A stretch of 64,000 bases of DNA from Acidovorax sp. SUPP3334 (GTDB lineage: Bacteria; Pseudomonadota; Gammaproteobacteria; Burkholderiales; Burkholderiaceae_C). Below are positions 56,985 through 64,000 of this stretch, piece after piece; the stretch's first letter is position 1; the number at the start of each line of letters is the position of its first letter. The stretch spans positions 1-64,000 of the forward strand of contig NZ_BQXQ01000002.1 in NCBI RefSeq assembly GCF_030159055.1. Direction: 5' to 3'. The position numbers and the translations under genes were made by a program. The notes beneath the pieces are model-generated. The model made no database searches, had not been told where the DNA came from, and was given only the letters and a program-made list of their open reading frames with translations.

Positions 56985-58124
56985 ATGTCTGATTTAAGTC
57001 TTCAACTGCAGCAGGCCTCAAGCCAACTACCAGTTTCAAGCTACTTTGACGAGGCGCTGTTCCAGCGCGAGTTGGAGACCATCTTCCAACGCGGGCCCCG
57101 CTATGTGGGGCACCAGCTTTCCGTGCCCCATGCGGGCGACTACCATGCCCTGCCGCAGGAAGGCGAAGGCCGTGCGCTCGTGCGCAACGCGCAGGGCGGC
57201 GTCGAGCTGATCTCCAACGTCTGCCGCCACCGGCAGGCCGTGATGCTCAAGGGGCGCGGCACCCTGCAGGGCCATGGCAAGGGCCACGCGGGCGGCAACA
57301 TCGTGTGCCCCCTGCACCGCTGGACCTACTCGCCCAGCGGCCAGCTGCTGGGCGCGCCGCATTTCGCGCAAGACCCCTGCCTGAACCTCAACAACTACGG
57401 CCTGCGCGAGTGGAACGGCCTTTTGTTCGAAGACAACGGCCGCGACATCGGCGCCGATCTGGCCGGCATGGGACCGCGCGCCGAGCTGAGCTTCGACGGC
57501 TTCTCGCTCGACCGCGTGGAAATGCACGAGTGCAACTACAACTGGAAGACGTTCATCGAGGTCTATCTCGAGGATTACCACGTGGGCCCGTTCCACCCCG
57601 GCCTTGGCAACTTCGTCACCTGCGAGGACCTGAGCTGGGAGTTCCAGAAGCACTATTCGGTGCAGACGGTCGGCGTGGCCTCCACCTTCGGCAAGCCCGG
57701 CTCCGACATCTACCGCAAGTGGCACGACGTGCTGCTGCAGTACCGCGAAGGCAAGATGCCCGAGCGCGGCGCGATCTGGCTCACCTACTACCCGCACATC
57801 ATGGTGGAGTGGTATCCGCACGTGCTCACCGTCTCGACGCTGCACCCCGTCAGCCCGACCAAGACGATGAACCTGGTGGAGTTCTACTACCCCGAAGAGA
57901 TCACCGCGTTCGAGCGCGAATTCGTCGAGGCGCAGCAGGCCGCCTACATGGAAACCTGCATCGAGGACGACGAGATCGGCGAGCGCATGGACGCCGGCCG
58001 CCGTGCGCTCTACGACCGCGGCGACAACGAGGTCGGCCCCTACCAGAGCCCCATGGAAGACGGCATGCAGCACTTTCACGAGTGGTACCGCGCCGCCATG
58101 GGCGATGCGGTGCCAACGCGCTGA
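56985..58124 (+). CDS. Rieske non-heme iron oxygenase, alpha subunit type
   Basis: 379 residues. The N-terminal Rieske 2Fe-2S cluster is bound by Cys80/His82 (CRHRQ) and Cys108/His111 (CPLHRW). The C-terminal catalytic domain has the mononuclear iron site in NWKTFIEVYLEDYHVGPFHP (His199, His204, with bridging Asp197). Aromatic-ring hydroxylating or related monooxygenase type. No reductase or ferredoxin gene is adjacent and the substrate is unknown. Divergent from xseB-ispA-dxs. Confidence 0.9.
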   Translation: MSDLSLQLQQASSQLPVSSYFDEALFQRELETIFQRGPRYVGHQLSVPHAGDYHALPQEGEGRALVRNAQGGVELISNVCRHRQAVMLKGRGTLQGHGKGHAGGNIVCPLHRWTYSPSGQLLGAPHFAQDPCLNLNNYGLREWNGLLFEDNGRDIGADLAGMGPRAELSFDGFSLDRVEMHECNYNWKTFIEVYLEDYHVGPFHPGLGNFVTCEDLSWEFQKHYSVQTVGVASTFGKPGSDIYRKWHDVLLQYREGKMPERGAIWLTYYPHIMVEWYPHVLTVSTLHPVSPTKTMNLVEFYYPEEITAFEREFVEAQQAAYMETCIEDDEIGERMDAGRRALYDRGDNEVGPYQSPMEDGMQHFHEWYRAAMGDAVPTR

Positions 58125-58139
58125 GCCCGCCACCCTTTT

Positions 58140-58198
58140 GCTATAAAAACAATAGCTGCCACCGCATGATTCACTAGGGCGGGCGGCCCTTTTTACTG
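58140..58198 (+). repeat. Dispersed palindromic repeat, Rieske-EamA copy
   Basis: GCTATAAAAACAATAGC at the left, CACTAGGGCG in the middle and GGCCCTTTTTACTGAA at the right. The whole gap between the two genes is essentially this repeat. Confidence 0.65.
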
Positions 58199-58211
58199 AA
58201 GACTCACTCCC

Positions 58212-59123
58212 ATGCAAGCGCTCTGGATGGTGTTGGCGGCATTCCTCTTCGCGAGCATGGGCGTGTGCGTCAAGGTGGCTTCGGCGTATTTCAACCCGGC
58301 CGAACTGGTGTGCTACCGCGGCATCATCGGCATGGCGATCCTCTGGGCGCTGGCGCGATCGCAGCGCGTCAAGCTGGGCACGCACTACCCCGGCATGCAT
58401 GCCTGGCGCAGCCTGATCGGCGTGGTGTCGCTGGGGTCGTGGTTCTACGCCATCGCCCACCTGCCGCTCCCCACCGCCATGACGCTCAACTACATGAGCA
58501 GCGTGTGGATCGCGGCCTTTCTCGTCGGCGGCGCGCTGCTGGCCTGGCGGCCTTCGAGCAGCAGCTCGCGCCCGCCGCTGCAGGGCACGCTCGTTTTCAC
58601 CGTGATGGTCGGGTTTGCCGGCGTGGTGATGATGCTGCGCCCCAGCCTCGACCAGAACCAGGCGTTCGCCGGCCTGATCGGGCTGCTGTCGGGCCTCACC
58701 GCCGCGTTCGCCTACATGCAGGTGATGGCGCTGTCTCGCCTGGGTGAGCCCGAGACGCGCACGGTGTTCTATTTCGCGGTCGGCTCGGCCGTGGCCGGCG
58801 GCGCAGGCCTGCTGCTCACGGGGACCTCCGACTGGCCGGGCTGGCCCAGCCTGTGGCTGCTGCCGATCGGCGTGCTGGCAGCCGGCGGCCAGCTGTGCCT
58901 GACCCGCGCCTATGCCAGCGCGCGCACCTCGCGCGGCACGCTGGTGGTCGCCAACCTGCAGTATTCGGGCATCGTGTTCGCGGGGCTTTACAGCGTGCTG
59001 CTGTTCGGCGACGACATTCCCGCCATCGGCTGGGCCGGCATGGTGCTGATCGTGGTGAGCGGCATCGTGGCCACCGTGCTGCGGGCACGCGCGGCCCCCG
59101 GCGCCCCGGCCGAAGAACACTGA
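58212..59123 (+). CDS. EamA/DMT-family transporter
   Basis: 303 residues, ten membrane helices in two EamA repeats (MVLAAFLFASMGVCVKVASA at the start; GQLCLTRAYASARTSRGTLV in the second). Drug/metabolite exporter type; substrate unknown. Follows the Rieske gene in the same direction. Confidence 0.9.
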   Translation: MQALWMVLAAFLFASMGVCVKVASAYFNPAELVCYRGIIGMAILWALARSQRVKLGTHYPGMHAWRSLIGVVSLGSWFYAIAHLPLPTAMTLNYMSSVWIAAFLVGGALLAWRPSSSSSRPPLQGTLVFTVMVGFAGVVMMLRPSLDQNQAFAGLIGLLSGLTAAFAYMQVMALSRLGEPETRTVFYFAVGSAVAGGAGLLLTGTSDWPGWPSLWLLPIGVLAAGGQLCLTRAYASARTSRGTLVVANLQYSGIVFAGLYSVLLFGDDIPAIGWAGMVLIVVSGIVATVLRARAAPGAPAEEH

Positions 59124-59224
59124 CGCCGGGCCCTCGGGGCGCGGCAGCGCGGTAAGGCCTGTCCGACGTGCAAGCCTGCAGCGCCGGCCCACAATAAGGG
59201 CTTGTTTGCCACCGCAGGAGCGCC

Positions 59225-60124
59225 ATGCCGTACACCACCCTGATCTCCGCCGCCGAACTCCAGTCCCTCATCGCCAGCGGCGCGCCGCTGATGGTCTTCG
59301 ACTGCACGTTCGATTTGTCCCAGCCCTCTTTGGGCGAGCAGCAATACCGTGAATCGCACATTCCCGGCGCGCTCTATGCGCACCTGGACCGCGACCTGAG
59401 CGCCAAGCACGGCGCACCCGGCGCGGGCGGCACCATCGTCGCCACCGAGGCGGACCAGCCCGCGTCCGGCGGGCGCCACCCCTTGCCCAACCGCGACCGG
59501 CTCGAAGCCTGGCTCTCGCGCGTCGGTTTCACCAATGGCATGCAGGCCGTGGTGTACGACCGCAACGGAGCCAACTATTGCGGCCGCCTGTGGTGGATGC
59601 TCAAGTGGGCCGGCCACGACGCCGTGGCCGTGCTGGACGGCGGCCTGCAGGCCTGGACCGCTGCGGGCGGGGCCCTCGCCAGCGGCGACGAGCCCGCGCA
59701 CTTCCAGTCCAACTTCAAGCTGGGCGAGCCTTTGCGCCAGTTGGCCACCGCGGCCGATGTGCAGGCCGCCCTGGGCCAGCCCAGCCAGACCGTGGTCGAT
59801 GCCCGCGCCCCCGCCCGCTACCGGGGCGAGGTCGAGCCGCTCGATCCCGTGGCCGGGCACATTCCGGGCGCGCTGAACCGCCCGTTCAGCGAGAACCTCG
59901 GGCCCGACGGCCGCTTCAAGCCCGCCGCGCAACTGCGCGCCGAGTTCGAGGCCCTGCTGGGTGGCCGGGCGCCGCAGACGGTGGTGCATCAGTGCGGCAG
60001 CGGCGTGAGCGCCGTGCCCAACGTTTTGGCCATGGAATTGGCCGGTTTGGGCAAAACAGCGTTGTTTGCAGGCAGCTGGAGCGAATGGTGCAGCCATCCC
60101 GACCGGCCGGTAGAGCGGGGCTGA
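59225..60124 (+). CDS. sseA: Thiosulfate/3-mercaptopyruvate sulfurtransferase
   Basis: 299 residues, two rhodanese domains. The active loop HQCGSGVSA in the C-terminal domain, with Gly-Ser rather than Arg-Lys after the Cys, favours 3-mercaptopyruvate as donor. YDRNGANYCGRLWWMLKWAG is the conserved stretch of the inactive first domain. Cytoplasmic. Single gene. Confidence 0.9.
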   Translation: MPYTTLISAAELQSLIASGAPLMVFDCTFDLSQPSLGEQQYRESHIPGALYAHLDRDLSAKHGAPGAGGTIVATEADQPASGGRHPLPNRDRLEAWLSRVGFTNGMQAVVYDRNGANYCGRLWWMLKWAGHDAVAVLDGGLQAWTAAGGALASGDEPAHFQSNFKLGEPLRQLATAADVQAALGQPSQTVVDARAPARYRGEVEPLDPVAGHIPGALNRPFSENLGPDGRFKPAAQLRAEFEALLGGRAPQTVVHQCGSGVSAVPNVLAMELAGLGKTALFAGSWSEWCSHPDRPVERG

Positions 60125-60359
60125 GGCCCTTCGGGCGGCCGGCTTCGCAGCAGGCCGCCCCCCTCTGCATGGTCGGACACCGGCCACGCGTTTCGTAAGG
60201 CAAATTCCTACAGGGCCGGCGTGCCGACCAGACACGCTGCACATCCAAACCCCGACTTAATTTTTGATTGGGCTGAATTCACAATCCATTTCAACGGATC
60301 GCGAAACCATGCAAACCGCATGAACCCCGCCAGATCGGTTAAAGGAAAAAGGATTCACC

Positions 60360-60689
60360 ATGACCTCCGAACAACTTCTCGCTGAAATCCGCGAAGCCAA
60401 CCTCACGTACCTGATGTTGGCACAGACCCTGATCCGCCAGGACAAGGCGGAAGCTGTTTTCCGTCTGGGCATGAACGAAGACGCCGCCGACATCCTCGCC
60501 TCGCTGTCGACAGCGCAAGTGCTCAAGCTGGCCTCCCGCAACACGCTGCTGTGCAGCTTCCGGGTGGACGACAACCTGGTGTGGAGCTTGCTCACCAACC
60601 ACAACACCCCCAAGAAGGTCGGCAACGAAGCGACCAACACGCTGCACGCCAACATCCTGATGGCCAGCCGCGTGTCCGAAGTGCTCTGA
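60360..60689 (+). CDS. flhD: Flagellar master regulator FlhD
   Basis: 109 residues, all helical (LLAEIREANLTYLMLAQTLI), with the conserved C-terminal DNA-contact helix region. FlhD forms a heterohexamer with FlhC that activates class II flagellar genes. AAGGAAAAAGG is the ribosome site. The 230-base upstream region is the likely target of motility control. Confidence 0.95.
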   Translation: MTSEQLLAEIREANLTYLMLAQTLIRQDKAEAVFRLGMNEDAADILASLSTAQVLKLASRNTLLCSFRVDDNLVWSLLTNHNTPKKVGNEATNTLHANILMASRVSEVL

Positions 60690-60759
60690 GCGCAGCGCCC
60701 GCTGCCCTCGCCGCTTCACCCGCCTGCCGCCGCCGTCCACCCTTCTTCGAAAGCCAGCC

Positions 60760-61302
60760 ATGTCCGCACCCGTCAAGAGCGTCCTCAACGAGTCCAAGCA
60801 GATCGAACGCGCCGCCATGCTGATCCAGATGGGTGCCCGCATGCAGGTGCTGGAGTCGGAAACCACGCTCTCCTACGAGCGCCTGATCCGCCTGTACAAG
60901 GAGATCGCCGGCAAGTCGCCGTCCAAGGGACAGCTGCCCTTCTCGACCGACTGGTTCCTGACCTGGCAAGAAAACGTCCACAGCTCGCTGTTCCTGAACA
61001 TCTACGAATACCTGTCCAAGGGCGTGGATCTGGATTCGGTGGAACTGCTCACCAAGGCCTACCGCCTGTACAACGAGCAGGTCACCACCGCCGAGATCGA
61101 ACCCCTGCTGTCCTTCACCCGCGCCTGGCGCCTGGTGAAGTTCGTGGACGCCGGCATGCTGACCCGCACCGCCTGCTCGCAGTGCAGCGGCCAGTTCGTC
61201 ACCGAGCTGTACGAAAACGCCCGCAACTACACCTGTGGCCTGTGCAACCCGCCTGCCCGCGCCGGCAAGAGCAAGTCGGCCGGCGCGCTGATGCTGCATT
61301 GA
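60760..61302 (+). CDS. flhC: Flagellar master regulator FlhC
   Basis: 180 residues. The zinc site is formed by the four Cys in CSQCSGQF and CGLC near the C-terminus. DNA-binding partner of FlhD. Co-transcribed with flhD (70-base gap). Confidence 0.95.
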   Translation: MSAPVKSVLNESKQIERAAMLIQMGARMQVLESETTLSYERLIRLYKEIAGKSPSKGQLPFSTDWFLTWQENVHSSLFLNIYEYLSKGVDLDSVELLTKAYRLYNEQVTTAEIEPLLSFTRAWRLVKFVDAGMLTRTACSQCSGQFVTELYENARNYTCGLCNPPARAGKSKSAGALMLH

Positions 61303-61312
61303 GCAGAGACGG

Positions 61313-61376
61313 CTTTAAGCCAAAAAACCGTCCAGCGCATATTCCTCTAAGGCACATTGCTACAAATTTAGTAGCA
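61313..61376 (-). repeat. Dispersed palindromic repeat, copy after flhC
   Basis: On the minus strand GCTACTAAATTTGTAGC, AATGTGCCTTAGAG, then TGCGCTGGACGGTTTTTTGG. The middle 13 bases are nearly identical to the kinase copy at 29773-29836. Confidence 0.65.
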
Positions 61377-61394
61377 ACAAGCTTGTGATGTTCA

Positions 61395-61418
61395 AACCCG
61401 GCATTGGCCGGGTTTTTT
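61395..61418 (+). terminator. Intrinsic terminator after flhDC
   Basis: AACCCGGC-ATTG-GCCGGGTT followed by TTTT. Convergent genes meet here. Confidence 0.85.
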
Positions 61419-61440
61419 CATGGTGGCGCGCCGGAAGGCC

Positions 61441-61986
61441 TCAGCGCATCGCCAGCAGGATGCGAATGTCCGAATCCACCGGCAGCGCGTAGTCGTAGGC
61501 GGCCATGACGGCATTGCCCTCGGGGCTCACGAGCTTGAGGCTCACGTACACGGTCTGTGGCGTGGCCGCGTAAGTGCCCACCACCACGGCCTGCGCCGCT
61601 TGCGCCCGGCTCACCTCGCGCACCTCGCGCGACAGCAGCAGTTCACCCTCGCCCGGCCGCATGACCAGGTTTTCGCGCAGCTTCAGTTCGGTCACGCGCA
61701 CGCCGCGCTGCACCAGCCGCCCGGCGATCTGCTCGGAGCACAGGCGGCCCAGCCGGGACGACTCGTTCAGCCGGTCCAGATGCACCAGCGTGGCGACCAG
61801 CACCGGCAGGCGCGGGTCGAGCGGCGCGCCCTGCAGCAGCATGTCGGCGGCCTTCTGGTTGAATTCGAGCAGATCGGTCTGCACGCCGCCCGCGGCCGCG
61901 CTGCCGTAGTAGTAGCGCGCGCAGCCCGGCAGGGCCACCGCCGCGGCGCCGGCCAATGCGGCGGTCAGCAGGGTGCGGCGCCTCAT
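61441..61986 (-). CDS. FlgO-like outer-membrane lipoprotein
   Basis: 181 residues with a lipobox (AAVALPGC) after a short signal. The mature part has the FlgO-type fold (CSEQIAGRLVQRGVRVTELK; AQAVVVGTYAATPQTVYVSL). FlgO-family proteins belong to flagellar outer-membrane accessory structures in Vibrio. It overlaps the upstream lipoprotein gene by four bases. Its place beside flhDC supports a motility link, but sequence alone does not prove it. Confidence 0.75.
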   Translation of the reverse strand: MRRRTLLTAALAGAAAVALPGCARYYYGSAAAGGVQTDLLEFNQKAADMLLQGAPLDPRLPVLVATLVHLDRLNESSRLGRLCSEQIAGRLVQRGVRVTELKLRENLVMRPGEGELLLSREVREVSRAQAAQAVVVGTYAATPQTVYVSLKLVSPEGNAVMAAYDYALPVDSDIRILLAMR

Positions 61987-62699
61987 GGCACCACCTGCCA
62001 CGTCTTGACCGGCGTGGCCACCACCGCCGGCATGCGCGGCAGGTACAGCGCCAAATCGCCCTGGTCGATCGAATACACGTCGCTGGTGCGTGCGAGCACG
62101 CGCTCGTCCGACTGGATGGACGTCGTCACCAGGATTTCCGTGCGCGCCGGGCCGCTGGCGAGCAGCACGTCCGGCGCCGGCACATAGGCGCCGGAGGCAT
62201 CGCGCACCACGGCCACCCCCTCGGACAGCCGAACGCGCGGCGGCGCGCCCACCCCGCCGCCCTGGTGCTGCACCACCTGCGTGGACACGGCCATGCGCAC
62301 GCCCGTCGGCTGCACCGACAGCGTGATGCCCCGGTCCACCAACCGCGTCATCAGCAGCGAGCGAAAGCCCGCATCGAACCCATCGCCCTGCGCGGGCACG
62401 ATGTAGAGCGGGTATTCGCCCGGCGGCCAGTCCCGCAGCTTGACGGCCGTGCGCTCGGCCACATCGCGGGCCAGCACGTCCCAGTGCTGCACGGCGCGCG
62501 CCGTCTTCTGGGTGGACGGCGCATGCGCCTCGCTTTGCGGCAGGTCCGGCGCGGCGCAGCCGCCGAGCAAGGCGGCCGCGGCCAGAACGCCGGCAGGGGC
62601 CAACCAGCGCAGGCCCGCCGAACGCGCGGCAGCCGCCGATCCGCCGTTGTGCAGCGGCGCGGGGCCGGCCCTGCGCGCGAGTTTTTTGTCAGATTCCAT
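61983..62699 (-). CDS. FlgO-like lipoprotein, second of a pair
   Basis: 238 residues. The lipobox LLGGCAAP lies around residue 47, after a polar, slightly basic leader (MESDKKLARRAG) that is long for a lipoprotein signal. The mature part has DVLARDVAERTAVKL and FRSLLMTRLVDRGITLSV, similar in layout to the next gene. The two are probably co-transcribed and act together in the outer membrane. Confidence 0.7.
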   Translation of the reverse strand: MESDKKLARRAGPAPLHNGGSAAAARSAGLRWLAPAGVLAAAALLGGCAAPDLPQSEAHAPSTQKTARAVQHWDVLARDVAERTAVKLRDWPPGEYPLYIVPAQGDGFDAGFRSLLMTRLVDRGITLSVQPTGVRMAVSTQVVQHQGGGVGAPPRVRLSEGVAVVRDASGAYVPAPDVLLASGPARTEILVTTSIQSDERVLARTSDVYSIDQGDLALYLPRMPAVVATPVKTWQVVP

Positions 62700-63015
62700 A
62701 CCCGCAAATGCTAGCCGCGGCAGGCATGGGGCATCGGCCGAACAGCGCCGCTTTTCCCCTGCTGCCGGCTCGCTAGGCCCATGCGCCCACACTACCCTGG
62801 CCCCGTTCTCACGGGGAAAACGGGCCATTCGGGGCACAAAGAGCCCCGCTGCGTTCCGCGCCCGGCTTGCTGCCGATGCGGTGCCGACGAACTGCCCGGT
62901 CACCCGCGCGGGCCATCCCCAACGCTGCGCACCGGGCTTTCCCGGACTTGCGCGCCCCGCTGCTGCGGCGCCCACCTACGCGGCGCGCGAGCCGCCTTGC
63001 GACAAAATCCCCGCC
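62700..63015. other. Intergenic region between divergent genes
   Basis: About 315 GC-rich bases with no supported gene; must contain promoters for the lipoprotein pair and for the PerM-like gene. Confidence 0.5.
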
Positions 63016-64000
63016 ATGCCCCGCCCCGCCGCCCCCAAAACCCCCACGCCGCCCCTGGCGCGCGCCCTTCCGACCTCTGCAGCCACAGGTCATCAGCCGG
63101 CTGGCGGCGCTCCGCAGATCGACAACCCTCCACCCGAACACCCCGCCGCGCCGGACCCGGCGGAAGACGTTCCGCCGGCACCGGAACGCGCCGAGGCCGA
63201 CGCCGTGATCGGGACGGACGCCAGCGCGAAACCCGCACGGCCGGCACAACCCACCGAACCAGCGCAAGCGCCCGCAGCGCAAAACGCCGTGCACCGCCCG
63301 GGCCCGGCGGCGGGCGGCGCGGCCGAAGCCAGCGCGGCATCGCCCTCATCCGCCGCCGCGTCCTCGTCCTGGTCCTCGTCCTTGTTTTCAGACGCTTCCC
63401 ACACATCGCCGCCCACGCCGTCCCCGGCCGCCATGGCCGGCCCCTCGGCGCCGAACATCATGCTGCAGATGCCCTTGGACGTGCGCAACATGTCGCTCGC
63501 CCTGCTGGCCCTGTTCGCCACCGTCGCCCTGCTGCACTGGGCGAGCGCCGTGTTCATTCCGTTGATGCTGAGCGTGCTGCTCACCACCGCCCTGCACCCC
63601 GCGGTGACCGCGCTGCACCGCTGGCACATTCCCCGCTGGCTCGGTGCCGGCGTGCTGCTGATCGGCATCGTCGGAAGCCTCACCGGCGCCGCCTGGTCAC
63701 TGAGCGACGGCGCGGCCGAACTGGTCGATTCGCTGCCCGTCGCGGCACGCAAGGTGCGCGACGCCGCCCGCTTGCGCGTGAGCGGCCCCAGCCCGCTGGA
63801 CACCATGCAGAAGGCCGCCTCGCAGATCGAGCAGGCCGCCAACGACAGCGTGCCGCCGCAGACGCGCCGGGGCGTGCAGCGCGTGGTGATCGAGCGCGCA
63901 CCCTTCAACATCCGCGACTACGTGTGGAGCGGCACCATGGGCCTGGCCTCGGCCGCCGGGCAGCTCACCGTGGTGATCTTTCTCACCTTCTTCGCGCTGG
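63016..64000 (+). CDS. AI-2E/PerM-family transporter (3' partial)
   Basis: The frame runs off the window. Residues 1-145 are a disordered Pro/Ala/Ser-rich tail (PRPAAPKTPTPPLARALPTS) that is unusual for the family. Then LALLALFATVALLHWASAVF and IPLMLSVLLTTALHP, RWLGAGVLLIGIVGSLTGAA, and the amphipathic segment before the central helices match AI-2E/PerM membrane proteins. The start ATG at 63016 is the first in frame; 63433 would remove the tail. Function may be export or Na+/H+ exchange; unresolved. Confidence 0.75.
   Translation, partial: MPRPAAPKTPTPPLARALPTSAATGHQPAGGAPQIDNPPPEHPAAPDPAEDVPPAPERAEADAVIGTDASAKPARPAQPTEPAQAPAAQNAVHRPGPAAGGAAEASAASPSSAAASSSWSSSLFSDASHTSPPTPSPAAMAGPSAPNIMLQMPLDVRNMSLALLALFATVALLHWASAVFIPLMLSVLLTTALHPAVTALHRWHIPRWLGAGVLLIGIVGSLTGAAWSLSDGAAELVDSLPVAARKVRDAARLRVSGPSPLDTMQKAASQIEQAANDSVPPQTRRGVQRVVIERAPFNIRDYVWSGTMGLASAAGQLTVVIFLTFFAL

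Noticed and set aside
62870..63300. Arg- and Pro-rich frames on both strands near the PerM-like start
   Set aside because: They are low-complexity shadows; the plus frame from 63016 continues into a recognised membrane protein.

Overview
The window is high-GC DNA whose proteins look like a Comamonadaceae betaproteobacterium, most likely the Acidovorax/Paracidovorax group. The evidence is flhDC, an xseB-ispA-dxs operon, TakP-like TRAP binding proteins, a free-standing Anbu protease, a HrpX-type PIP box in front of a candidate type III effector, and several copies of a short dispersed palindromic repeat. The PIP box points to a plant-associated, possibly plant-pathogenic lifestyle. No tRNA, rRNA or CRISPR array was seen.

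Layout. 1-3490 is the right-hand end of a decayed mobile island: an IS66 tnpB remnant, a deletion-ridden IS630 copy inserted at its stop codon, a featureless stretch, and an intact tyrosine recombinase. The island abuts mutS, whose first codons look replaced. 6199-7223 holds a cysteine-dioxygenase-fold effector candidate and its PIP box. 7397-19000 is mixed: Anbu, an alpha/beta hydrolase, three diguanylate cyclases, a berberine-bridge-type oxidase, uppP, a LysR gene with an abnormal N-terminus, a cupin and a carboxymuconolactone decarboxylase-like gene that has no stop before the convergent cyclase.

19242-28799 is a complete MdtABC-type RND efflux operon with its own outer-membrane factor. 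Its MdtB-like subunit carries three in-frame 87-bp repeats. 29090-30705 is a LytS/LytR-type two-component pair whose kinase lacks the usual phospho-acceptor segment. 32838-34228 is a compact pair: a caspase-fold polymorphic-toxin domain and a membrane-anchored periplasmic partner, read here as an orphan effector and its immunity protein. 34248-37652 is modE and, divergently, modABC, with a ModE-like palindrome over the modA ribosome binding site.

38061-46429 is the GlgE route of alpha-glucan metabolism (glgB, glgE, fused treS-maltokinase) followed by a small mechanosensitive-type channel. 46844-53270 is a TRAP transporter split between strands, with dctQM on plus and two paralogous dctP genes on minus, separated by a putative Na+/H+ antiporter. 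53544-56711 is the isoprenoid precursor operon. 56985-64000 holds a Rieske oxygenase with a hairpin leader, an EamA exporter, a sulfurtransferase, flhDC, two FlgO-like lipoproteins and the start of an AI-2E/PerM-family membrane protein that runs off the window.

The most interesting items are the PIP-box-controlled cysteine-dioxygenase-like effector, the caspase-like toxin/immunity pair, the in-frame repeat expansion in MdtB, the remodelled mutS start next to the integrase, and the dispersed repeat family found inside genes as well as between them.
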